Assembly: GCA_031296305.1 (NCBI GenBank)
Contig: JARLFZ010000041.1
Span: 1-32,475, forward strand
DNA: 32,475 nucleotides
Origin: Occallatibacter sp.
Lineage (GTDB): Bacteria; Acidobacteriota; Terriglobia; Terriglobales; Acidobacteriaceae
Direction: 5' to 3'
The notes beneath the pieces are model-generated. The model was not told the DNA's origin, searched no databases, and worked only from the letters and a program-made list of their open reading frames with translations. Shown here one piece after another: positions 8,484 to 15,660 of the stretch. Every line of letters begins with the position of its first letter. Position 1 is the first letter of the stretch. The translations under genes and the position numbers were made by a program.

Positions 8484-8746
8484 GCCGTCCCCTTTGCGCC
8501 GCGGCGCCACCGGCGGCCCATACAAATCGGGCTGGCGGTCGAACATCGAACCATTTGTGGCATTTATTGCGACCTCCATCAAAAAGAATGGTGAGTCTTA
8601 GAAAGTAACCGAATTGCGCCCGTTGAGCAATAGGCTCGCAGGTCACGGAAGGCTGCTAGGTTCAGCGGCTGCGCAACAGGCTTCTGCGCGAACGCCGTCT
8701 CGCCCCGGTTTGACTTCAACTGCCGGCGATCCAATAATCGAGAGGA
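8484..8746. promoter_or_regulatory. Divergent control region between preT and xdhC
   Basis: About 263 bases separate the preT and xdhC starts. It must hold the promoters of both the pyrimidine operon and the molybdo-enzyme accessory genes. Facing xdhC there is a good sigma-70-like pair (separate entry). Facing preT only a weak candidate was seen. No clear long operator palindrome was found. Confidence 0.5.
8710..8738 (+). promoter_or_regulatory. Sigma-70-like promoter for xdhC
   Basis: TTGACT at 8710-8715 and AATAAT at 8733-8738 are separated by exactly 17 bases; each matches five of six consensus positions. The expected transcription start is about 8745-8746, immediately before the ATG at 8747. 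The message would be leaderless or nearly so. Confidence 0.55.
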
Positions 8747-9619
8747 ATGAATATATATGAGGAGATCGTGAAGTTGCAACGCGAGGGGCGCCGCGGCGCG
8801 GTGGCGACCATTGTGAACTCGCGCGGCTCGATCCCCTCGTTTCAAAGTGCCAAAATGCTCATCCGCGACGATGGCACCATCGCCGGGACCATCGGCGGCG
8901 GCTGCGTTGAAGCTGAAGTGTGGCAGGCGGCGCGTGAAGTTATCTCCAGCGAAAAGCCGCGCAGCCTCTCCTTCGAACTCAACCAGGATCCCAAATACGA
9001 CACCGGGCTGGTCTGCGGAGGTACGCTCGAAATTTTCATCGAACCGGTTCTGCCGTCATCGCTGCTTTACATCTTCGGCGCGGGCCACGTGGCCCTCGAG
9101 CTCTTCAAGGGTGCGCGGAATGCGGGCTTTGAATGCATCGTAGCCGACGACCGCGAGGCCTACGCCAACGCCCAGCGTTTTCCCGGCGCGGTTCAGGTGG
9201 TCGCTCACGACTTCGACGAGTCCTTCAAGGAACTCGCGCCCGCCGAGTCGTCATGCATCGTTATCGCTACGCGCGGCCATCGCGACGACATGCGCGTGCT
9301 GCGCTGGGCCGTCCAGACTCCGGCACGGTACATCGGCATGGTCGGCTCCAAACGCAAAGCCATTACCGTCTTTCGCGAACTCACGCGCGAAGGGCTCAGC
9401 CCTGAGCTCTTTGACCGCGTATATTCTCCCGTCGGCCTCGACATCGGCGCCGTCACACCCGAAGAGATCGCTGTCTCCATCGTCGCCGAGCTCGTCGCCG
9501 TCCGGCGCCGCGCCGAACGGGCTTTGCCGCATATGAGCTGGTTCCAAAGCGGCAGGCACACCGCTGCCAACGAATCAGCGGCTCCGGGCGAAAGCCTTCC
9601 GGCGCGCGCCGAAAAATAA
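8747..9619 (+). CDS. xdhC: XdhC/CoxF-family molybdenum-cofactor insertion factor
   Basis: A 290-residue protein of the XdhC family, which binds and sulfurates molybdenum cofactor and inserts it into xanthine-dehydrogenase-type apoenzymes. The N-terminal XdhC/CoxI domain shows ATIVNSRGSIP and the glycine-rich TIGGGCVEAEVW. The C-terminal Rossmann-like domain starts with LYIFGAGHVALEL (about residue 107) and contains IATRGHRDD and YIGMVGSKRK. ATG 8747 gives the family-typical N-terminus (MNIYEEIVKLQREG), yet the purine-rich GAGAGG lies only one base upstream, too close for a normal ribosome site. It is followed after 56 bases by the mocA-like gene, and probably serves the oxidase encoded at 11995-16314. 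The C-terminal ~25 residues are low-complexity. Confidence 0.92.
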   Translation: MNIYEEIVKLQREGRRGAVATIVNSRGSIPSFQSAKMLIRDDGTIAGTIGGGCVEAEVWQAAREVISSEKPRSLSFELNQDPKYDTGLVCGGTLEIFIEPVLPSSLLYIFGAGHVALELFKGARNAGFECIVADDREAYANAQRFPGAVQVVAHDFDESFKELAPAESSCIVIATRGHRDDMRVLRWAVQTPARYIGMVGSKRKAITVFRELTREGLSPELFDRVYSPVGLDIGAVTPEEIAVSIVAELVAVRRRAERALPHMSWFQSGRHTAANESAAPGESLPARAEK

Positions 9620-9675
9620 TCTCCGCCATTCATTCCTCTTTGCTTCTGCGCTCCCTGTAGCGGTATCTTCTCTCC

Positions 9676-10308
9676 ATGCATGAACCCGTTCAACTCGCCG
9701 GGCTCGTTCTCGCGGCCGGTGACTCCACGCGGATGGGAGCAGACAAGGCGATGCTCCCGTGGCCTCCGCCGACGGCGGGGGCGACCGATTCGCCGCGTCA
9801 CACGCTGCTTTCCGCGGCGCTGTTGGCTTTCGATAACTTCACGCGCTTCAACGTTGTCGTTGCCGGCAGGAACGCTGACGCCATCGCCACTATGGTTGGT
9901 GCGTGCGGGGCTTATCTCGTCCGTAATCCAGCTCCTGAAAATGGCCAGTTCAGTTCATTGCGGATCGGTCTGCGCGATCTGCTCGACCGCGGCTGCAACG
10001 CGGCCATTATTACGCCTGTCGATTGCCCGCCACTGAGCCCTTCCTCACTGGAACGCCTGCATTATGCCTTTCTCGGTGCGCTCACCGCGGGCTTCTGGGC
10101 TGTCGCTCCCGAACACGACGGCAAACACGGCCATCCCCTCCTCGCCAATCGCGATCTCATCGAGGCTTTTCTCAAGGCTGACATCACCGGCAACGCGCGC
10201 GAAGTTCTTCACGCCCACGCATCTCGCGTGGTCTACGTCCCGGTGCCTGAGCCGCTGGCCAGGGCGGGGCTCAACACGCCGGAAGACTACGCCGCCGTCG
10301 CCGAGTAG
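9676..10308 (+). CDS. mocA: MocA/MobA-like molybdenum cofactor nucleotidyltransferase
   Basis: A 210-residue NTP-transferase. The N-terminal signature L-x-L-A-A-G-D-S-T-R-M-G-x-D-K (residues 10-24) is the nucleotide-binding loop of MobA/MocA. ENGQFSSLRIGL and the metal-binding VDCPPLSP follow, then HGHPLL and the GNAREVL segment (family GDxGAR). MocA transfers CMP from CTP onto Mo-molybdopterin to make the dinucleotide cofactor used by bacterial xanthine-dehydrogenase/aldehyde-oxidase enzymes. No strong ribosome site precedes ATG 9676, which suggests coupling to xdhC 56 bases upstream. It ends 14 bases from the convergent scaffold gene. MobA (GMP transfer) is the alternative; the XdhC neighbour favours MocA. 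Confidence 0.85.
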   Translation: MHEPVQLAGLVLAAGDSTRMGADKAMLPWPPPTAGATDSPRHTLLSAALLAFDNFTRFNVVVAGRNADAIATMVGACGAYLVRNPAPENGQFSSLRIGLRDLLDRGCNAAIITPVDCPPLSPSSLERLHYAFLGALTAGFWAVAPEHDGKHGHPLLANRDLIEAFLKADITGNAREVLHAHASRVVYVPVPEPLARAGLNTPEDYAAVAE

Positions 10309-10322
10309 AAGTTTCCGGAAGT

Positions 10323-10688
10323 TCAGTTTTTCTTCGAAAGCTGTTGCAGCACCGCCTCCAGCGCATCCATCGCAAGGTGGCTGGCGTGCGACGATGCTGG
10401 CGGCAATTCGCCCACCGCGCGCAGCAGCTCTTCACGGTTCAGCTTCCGCGCCTCGTCCACGCTCTTGCCGCGCAGCAGCTCTGTGAGTGCCGAGCCGCAC
10501 GCCATCGCGGCCACGCAGCCCTTGGCGCGGAAACGAATCTCCGCGATCCGGCCGTCAGCGACTTTCAGGGTGAGTTCCAGAATGTCGCCGCACGCCGGAT
10601 TCTCGATGCGCGCCGACGCGTCCGCATCGGCAATCGTCCCCGCGTTGCGCGGGTTTTCAAAATGATCGAGAACCTCTGCAGAATACAT
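10323..10688 (-). CDS. IscU/NifU-like Fe-S scaffold protein lacking the third cysteine
   Basis: A 121-residue protein with the IscU/NifU N-terminal fold: MYSAEVLDHFENPRNAG at the start, ENPACGD with Cys34, and RAKGCVAAMACGSAL with Cys58. The third cluster cysteine of IscU/NifU normally lies in an H-C-S-x-L-A motif; here that position reads SSHASHLAMDAL, so Cys is replaced by Ala. The codons at this point are CAC GCC, clearly readable. ATG 10688 is preferred over an upstream in-frame start because the family begins with MYS and AAGGCGA precedes it. It is the last gene of the oxidase operon, 19 bases after the unknown 151-residue gene. It could deliver or hold clusters for the four-cluster oxidase. 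Confidence 0.85.
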   Translation of the reverse strand: MYSAEVLDHFENPRNAGTIADADASARIENPACGDILELTLKVADGRIAEIRFRAKGCVAAMACGSALTELLRGKSVDEARKLNREELLRAVGELPPASSHASHLAMDALEAVLQQLSKKN

Positions 10689-10707
10689 GTCGCCTTGCCT
10701 GACGCGC

Positions 10708-11163
10708 TCAGTGCTCGCCGATGGCTCCGTTCGCGGCCACAGCATTGGCTCTTGTCTGCTGCGCGTCCAGAATCTCGGTCACGAGAAACAGGTCGGCGAG
10801 CAGCGCACGCAAATGAATAGACGCATTCAGATTATCGATCAGCTGCGAGCCGATCCTCGGCTGCGCCAGGACCAATTCCATCGCCGCCAGTGCGCTCTCC
10901 GCATCGCGCTTGAGGACCGCAAAGAATGCCTGATATTTGTCGACTCTGCATTTGTCGGGGGCCGCAAGCTTTTCCTGCCCGATCGACTCAGCGCTGCTCA
11001 ACTCCAGGCCGCGCATCGCCGCTATGGCGCGCGTCAAATGCGCTCTCAGTTCGCTGCCTTCTTCGCTCGCCAAGCCGCGCGCGGCAAAGGAGAGCGTGAA
11101 CTCGTAACACTCCTCAATGGTCTCGCACTGCTTCTGAATTTCAGTCACCATCGCTTGCGGCAT
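10708..11163 (-). CDS. Unrecognised helical protein in the molybdo-enzyme operon
   Basis: A 151-residue, soluble, largely alpha-helical protein that I do not recognise. It has two N-terminal cysteines (QKQCETIEECYEF) and one further Cys, no signal peptide and no membrane helix, and ends in an Ala/Asn-rich tail. ATG 11163 is preceded by AGGA at a workable distance and overlaps the end of the cytochrome b gene by 23 bases; a second in-frame ATG follows at 11151. Its place between the cytochrome b and scaffold genes suggests an assembly or electron-transfer accessory role, which is inference only. Coding status is supported by overlapping gene junctions on both sides and matching GC. Confidence 0.7.
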   Translation of the reverse strand: MPQAMVTEIQKQCETIEECYEFTLSFAARGLASEEGSELRAHLTRAIAAMRGLELSSAESIGQEKLAAPDKCRVDKYQAFFAVLKRDAESALAAMELVLAQPRIGSQLIDNLNASIHLRALLADLFLVTEILDAQQTRANAVAANGAIGEH

Positions 11164-12007
11164 AATCCTGCTTTGTCTGGGAGCCGGCCGGCTTATTCAC
11201 GTCCCACCGTGCAGGGTCGTGCTCCTCGAGATAAAAATCGCGGCTCATCCAGCCGAAGATCATCGACTTTGTAATGGGGAACTTTTCGGGCCGGATTCCC
11301 ATATAGACATGGACCATGACCAGCGCAATCAATCCCACTCCCGCAAGCCCGTGCAGGACATACATCAGGCCCCACGTCATGTCGGAAAATAAATACGGAT
11401 TGCGCGTGAAGATGCCCGTTTGCACGCGCTTCATCATGAACAGGCCGGTGACGATTACGGCCAGCCCGGCGAGCAGGATGGCGCCGTGGTAAAGCTTGTT
11501 CTCCAGCGGATACTTGGCAAACTTGTCGGGCAGCGGCGCAGGCTTGCCGAAGAACGCCCGCATGCGATTCATGGCGTCGCGCAGATCCGTTTTGTCCGGC
11601 CAGATGGACCAGAAATCAAGGAAGAACGTTGCATGGACGATGTGAAACAGAATCGATGCCGTGAGCAGCAGGCCCGCGATCCAGTGATAGACCACCCAGT
11701 TAAATCGGACTCCGACCCTGGGCAGAAATGCCGTGAACAGCAGCGTAAACATTGATGCCGCCATGATCCAGTGAAACAGCCGCGCGGCCAGCGAGTGCCG
11801 GGGTACACGCTCCGGAATCGCCGCCGCAGTCGCTTCGGCCTTGCGCTCCGCAAATCGCTTCGGCGGCTTCACGACGATGAGGTAAAGCGCGTGCACGATC
11901 ATGAAGCTGAGTCCCGCGATGACCGCGATCCAAATCAGGCCCCACGCGATGTGGATCGGGACCGATTTGCCCCACGGACTCGTTGCCCACTGGATTAGCT
12001 GCGGCAT
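11141..12007 (-). CDS. Membrane cytochrome b, formate dehydrogenase gamma-subunit type
   Basis: A 288-residue integral membrane protein with about five helices: near 18-46, 76-95, 103-130, 172-191 and 212-236. Histidines suitable for heme b are His79 (LFHW), His108 (YHW), His122/His125 (FHIVH), His174 (LYHG), His219 (VLHG) and His233 (MVHVY). The C-terminal SMIFGWMSRDFYLEEHDPARW matches the tail of FdnI/FdhI subunits. Such subunits carry electrons from a periplasmic partner to quinone. GGAGG lies just upstream of ATG 12007, and the start overlaps the FAD-subunit gene by 13 bases, so the protein is probably made with it. This makes it the likely membrane anchor and electron exit of the exported oxidase. 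Confidence 0.88.
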   Translation of the reverse strand: MPQLIQWATSPWGKSVPIHIAWGLIWIAVIAGLSFMIVHALYLIVVKPPKRFAERKAEATAAAIPERVPRHSLAARLFHWIMAASMFTLLFTAFLPRVGVRFNWVVYHWIAGLLLTASILFHIVHATFFLDFWSIWPDKTDLRDAMNRMRAFFGKPAPLPDKFAKYPLENKLYHGAILLAGLAVIVTGLFMMKRVQTGIFTRNPYLFSDMTWGLMYVLHGLAGVGLIALVMVHVYMGIRPEKFPITKSMIFGWMSRDFYLEEHDPARWDVNKPAGSQTKQDYAASDGD

Positions 12008-13065
12008 GTCGCCTCCTCGGCAGCAGCGTTCGCGGCCATCGCGCCGTTCATCGGCGGCTGTGTAACTCCCACGACGGCACGCTTCACAAGATTCCGCATC
12101 AAGGGAATTTTGTAGCCGTTGAATTGTAGCGGAACCGCGCCTTCGACGGCGAGCTTACCTGCCATCTCGCTGGTTTCCGTGTTAGCCGGTTTGCCGCGCA
12201 CCGCATCCTCCACGGCTTTCAAACGCATCGGCCGCGGCGATGCCGCATTCACCGCGATCCGAATCTGGTCGACGGTGTTTCCGTTGAGCTTGATCGCCGA
12301 GGCCACGTTCATCAGCGGAAAATCCCACACGTTGCGGTCACGCACTTTCTCGAAATAGAACTTTGCGCCCCCCCACGTGGCGGGAATACGGATCGCCGTA
12401 AGCAAATCGCCTGGCCGCAGCATATTGATGCGTGTAATGTCGGCCTCGGGTCCTACAAAATAATCTTCTACGTCCACAACCTGCTCGCCCTTCGCCGTCT
12501 GCACTACGAACTTCGCATCGAGCACGATCAGCGCCGGGACTGAATCGGAGGGATGCACGGCCACGCAGCGATTGGCGCCGAAGATGGCGTGCTCGCGGTT
12601 GCGTCCGACAGGCGTGTCAGCATAACAAATGTTTCCGCCCGCGCGGTAACACGGCCATCCGCCACGGTAGTACCAGCAGCGCACGTCCTGCGAGACGTTG
12701 CCGCCCAGGGTTCCCTGGTTGCGAATCTGTGGCGAGGCCACCAGCGACACGGCCTGCGCCAGCACACCGTAATCTTTTTGGATCGCTGGGTGGTTCGCAA
12801 TCTCCGTCAGCGTGGTCATGGCGCCGATCTCAAGACTGGGGCGGGGGCCGTCGCTGGTCGCGCGAATTCCTTTGAGTTCCTCTACGCCGCTCAGATCCAC
12901 CAGCACCTTCGGCTTCTTGATGCGGTCCTTGAGCCAGTCAAAGCTGTCGAGGCCGCCGGCCATCACCCACACGTCGTCATTTTGCTGCAACAGCTTTTGC
13001 GCCTCCGCGGCAGAGTTAGGCTGCAGCAAGTCGAAAGCCGGCATTACGTCTCGGATGACTGCCAT
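11995..13065 (-). CDS. FAD subunit of molybdenum hydroxylase, with [4Fe-4S] site (PaoB-like)
   Basis: A 356-residue member of the CO-dehydrogenase medium-subunit/FAD family that passes electrons to FAD. The PCMH-type FAD fold shows VMAGGLDSFDWLKD (family AGGTDL) and QIRNQGTLGGNVSQ. An insertion after it carries Cys130, Cys139, Cys147 and Cys167 (CWYYRGGWPC...C...C, then HPSDSVPAL). This is the arrangement that binds a [4Fe-4S] cluster in E. coli PaoB and in 4-hydroxybenzoyl-CoA reductase beta. It has no signal peptide, so export would be as a complex with the Tat-bearing subunit. ATG 13065 has GGAG six bases upstream. It lies 75 bases after the molybdopterin-subunit stop, a gap filled by a heptamer array. 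Confidence 0.9.
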   Translation of the reverse strand: MAVIRDVMPAFDLLQPNSAAEAQKLLQQNDDVWVMAGGLDSFDWLKDRIKKPKVLVDLSGVEELKGIRATSDGPRPSLEIGAMTTLTEIANHPAIQKDYGVLAQAVSLVASPQIRNQGTLGGNVSQDVRCWYYRGGWPCYRAGGNICYADTPVGRNREHAIFGANRCVAVHPSDSVPALIVLDAKFVVQTAKGEQVVDVEDYFVGPEADITRINMLRPGDLLTAIRIPATWGGAKFYFEKVRDRNVWDFPLMNVASAIKLNGNTVDQIRIAVNAASPRPMRLKAVEDAVRGKPANTETSEMAGKLAVEGAVPLQFNGYKIPLMRNLVKRAVVGVTQPPMNGAMAANAAAEEATCRS

Positions 13066-13075
13066 CGCAAGCTCC

Positions 13076-13117
13076 AGTTCTCAGTTCACAGTTCGTAGTT
13101 CTCAGTTGCCAATCTGT
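13076..13117. repeat. Degenerate 7-nt tandem array (AGTTCTC type)
   Basis: Units in perfect 7-base register: AGTTCTC (13076), AGTTCAC (13083), AGTTCGT (13090), AGTTCTC (13097), AGTTGCC (13104) and AATCTGT (13111). It lies between the molybdopterin-subunit stop and the FAD-subunit ribosome site, and on the minus strand would be part of the operon mRNA just ahead of that site. Confidence 0.75.
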
Positions 13118-13140
13118 CCTCAATTGCTGTTCATTGCGCT

Positions 13141-15657
13141 TTAAATCGATGCCGCAAACGGATGCTGCGCGGGGCGTCCCACTTCGAGCGAGGCCAGAAT
13201 CGTATCCGCATTCACTGGCGCTCGCTGGAAGATCTCGTCGCCCAGGGCATCGCTCAACGCATTCAAAATCGACGCGCAGCCTCCGCCCACCGGCGGCTCG
13301 CCGACGCCGCGCGCGCCCACCGGGGTTTCAGGATCGGGAATGTTCAGGGCTGCCCATTGCATGTCCACCGGCACATCCAGAATGGTGGGCGGCTTGTTCT
13401 GATAAAAGCGCTTGGCGACCGCAACGCCGTACTCGGGGTCGTAGACCCACTTCTGCCCGATGGCGTGCGCGATGCCCAATATCGACCGACCCAGCATCTG
13501 TCCGCCCAGCGAGTGCGGATGCAGCACGGTACCCACGTCGCCGTACGCCAGAAAATCCGTGATGAAGTATTTTCCCGTCTCCACATCTACTTCGACCTCA
13601 GCAAAGCTCGCCACGTAAGAGAACGTGTCGCCGTCGCGTGGGGCCTTGTCGCGCGCCGCTACGACGAGGCCTTGTCCGGCCAGCGCCGTTACTGCGTTTT
13701 TCGTCACCTTGTGCACGTCGTCCGGCGCCTGATGGCCGTCGTAGATGCCACCGAGTTCGATGGCCTTTTGCGCTGCCTGCGCGAAACTCATCCCCGCGCC
13801 CCCGCCCTTGCGGAAAACGCGCGCGTTATCGACCTCGTAATCCTCGGGCTTGCCGCCTAGCGATTTCGCGGCGACCTCTAGGAGTTTTTGTTTGCACTCC
13901 GTGGCCACGGCGAACGCGGCTCGTGTCATGGCATGCGTAGTCTGGCTGCCGCCCGAAGCGCATGTGTACGGCATGATCTTCGATGTATCGCCCCACACCA
14001 CGTCGCAAAGTTCCCACGGCACGCCGAGCACCTCAGCGCCTGCGCGGTGTACGTCCATCACCGACTCGGTGCCCAAGTTGCCGATGCCTGAGTGGAAACG
14101 CACGCGACCGTCCGGCGTAATCACCAGCAAGCCATCGAACCCGATGGTTCCACCCACGAAGCAGCTCAACGAGACACCCACGCCGCGCGCCTTCGAACCC
14201 GTTCGCTTCGGCTTCGCTATGCGCTCCTGCCACTTGAACTGCTCCGCGCCCTGATCGAGCGCCTGCTTCAAGAAGCAACTCGTCGCGTGCGCTCGTTTGC
14301 CGTGATTCAGCGGACCGTATTCGGCTTTGCCCTCGGGGCAGTTCACGCGACGGAGCGCTACCTGGTCTACGCCGAGCTTGCGCGCTGCTTTCGCCAAAAT
14401 CGGTTCGATGATGGTGATGCCCTGCATGCCTCCCGGGGCGCTCTGTGCGCTGCGCGTCGGGGTATTCGTCATTACCGAGACGCCGCGCCAGCGCATGGCC
14501 GGCGGCTGATAGAGCAGCGACACTATCCGGGCCGACGAGGCGCCGTCGTCCTGGTTGTCATAGGCTCCACTGTTGGTCACGGTGTAATAATCGAGCGCGG
14601 TAATGCGCCCGTCCTTCGCAAACCCGATCTTGGCGCGCCCGAGAACGCTCGGCCGTCCTCGCCCGATGTAGTGCTCCTCTTCGCGGCTGATGCGCATCAT
14701 GACAGGCGCGTTTAATTTGCGCGACAGGATCGCGGGAATAATCATGATCACCGTGCCCGTCACCTTGCTGCCGAACCCGCCGCCCGTGTACTCGCTGACC
14801 AGAACAACCTGGTCGTCTTTCAGGTTCATCCACCGAGCAATCGCGGGCACGGTCTGAAAAGTGCTCTGCGTTCCCGTGTGCAGATACAACTTTCCGTTTT
14901 GCCAGTACGCCATTGCGGTGCGCGGCTCCAGGCACTGATGGCTTACGTCGGGCGTGACAAAGGACTCATCCAGCACCAGTGCGGCATCGCGGAAGCCTGC
15001 ATCGAGATCGCCGTACGTCGACTGGCCCATGGACTTGCCCATGGGCAGCCGTCCCTGGTCGTACTCGGCAAAATCCTCTTTGGTCCACTTCAGCTCTGTG
15101 ACCTGCTGCCCGGCGGTTCCCCGCTGCCAGACATTTCCGTCCGCGTGCGGATTCGCGCCGCCCGGCCGCAAACTGTCGAGAGGATCGATGACGAACGGCA
15201 ACGGCTCCATGTCGATTTTTATTTTTTCAATGGCCTCGGCGCAGGTTAGCTCGTCCACGGCCGCGATGGCCAGAATGGGATCGCCCTGGAACATGGGCTC
15301 GTTGGTCAGCGCACGCTCACCCCACTTGTTGGCCTTGATGGTTTGTCCGTTGTCGTTCAGATAGTCGGCTTGCGCCGGAATATCGTCGGCGGTAAGCACC
15401 GCCTTCACGCCCGGCATGGCGAGGGCGTCGCTCGCGTCAGTGTGCCGAATGCGCCCGTGCGGCATGGGGCTCAGCACAAGACGGCAAAACAGCATTCCCT
15501 CGGCGCGAAAATCCTCGGCATACTTCGAACGGCCCGTCACCTTCGCCATCAGGTCCGGCGTTTTGTAGTTACTGCCGATCAGCTTGTATCCCGTGCCGTA
15601 GGGGTGCGGCTTTTCGCTCTCGGCCTTCATCGCGCTCTCTTGTGGTGTATCCGCCAC
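13141..15657 (-). CDS. Molybdopterin-binding subunit of xanthine dehydrogenase/aldehyde oxidase family
   Basis: An 838-residue large subunit. It shows VTGRSKYAEDF and the H-G-R-I region near the N-terminus (aldehyde oxidase a/b hammerhead domain), then GGGFGSKVTG (cofactor-binding), EEEHYIGRGRP, and the catalytic base Glu787 in VGARGVGEPPVGGG. The substrate-site loop, usually FRG(F/P)GxPQ with an Arg, reads QSAPGGMQG here, with Ser406 in the Arg position. The enzyme therefore need not act on xanthine. The start is GTG 15657, three bases after the Fe-S subunit stop, with GAGG upstream; ATG 15630 is an alternative. No signal peptide, consistent with Tat hitch-hiking. Order in the operon is Fe-S, Mo, FAD, unlike paoABC. 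Confidence 0.9.
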   Translation of the reverse strand: MADTPQESAMKAESEKPHPYGTGYKLIGSNYKTPDLMAKVTGRSKYAEDFRAEGMLFCRLVLSPMPHGRIRHTDASDALAMPGVKAVLTADDIPAQADYLNDNGQTIKANKWGERALTNEPMFQGDPILAIAAVDELTCAEAIEKIKIDMEPLPFVIDPLDSLRPGGANPHADGNVWQRGTAGQQVTELKWTKEDFAEYDQGRLPMGKSMGQSTYGDLDAGFRDAALVLDESFVTPDVSHQCLEPRTAMAYWQNGKLYLHTGTQSTFQTVPAIARWMNLKDDQVVLVSEYTGGGFGSKVTGTVIMIIPAILSRKLNAPVMMRISREEEHYIGRGRPSVLGRAKIGFAKDGRITALDYYTVTNSGAYDNQDDGASSARIVSLLYQPPAMRWRGVSVMTNTPTRSAQSAPGGMQGITIIEPILAKAARKLGVDQVALRRVNCPEGKAEYGPLNHGKRAHATSCFLKQALDQGAEQFKWQERIAKPKRTGSKARGVGVSLSCFVGGTIGFDGLLVITPDGRVRFHSGIGNLGTESVMDVHRAGAEVLGVPWELCDVVWGDTSKIMPYTCASGGSQTTHAMTRAAFAVATECKQKLLEVAAKSLGGKPEDYEVDNARVFRKGGGAGMSFAQAAQKAIELGGIYDGHQAPDDVHKVTKNAVTALAGQGLVVAARDKAPRDGDTFSYVASFAEVEVDVETGKYFITDFLAYGDVGTVLHPHSLGGQMLGRSILGIAHAIGQKWVYDPEYGVAVAKRFYQNKPPTILDVPVDMQWAALNIPDPETPVGARGVGEPPVGGGCASILNALSDALGDEIFQRAPVNADTILASLEVGRPAQHPFAASI

Positions 15658-15660
15658 GGC

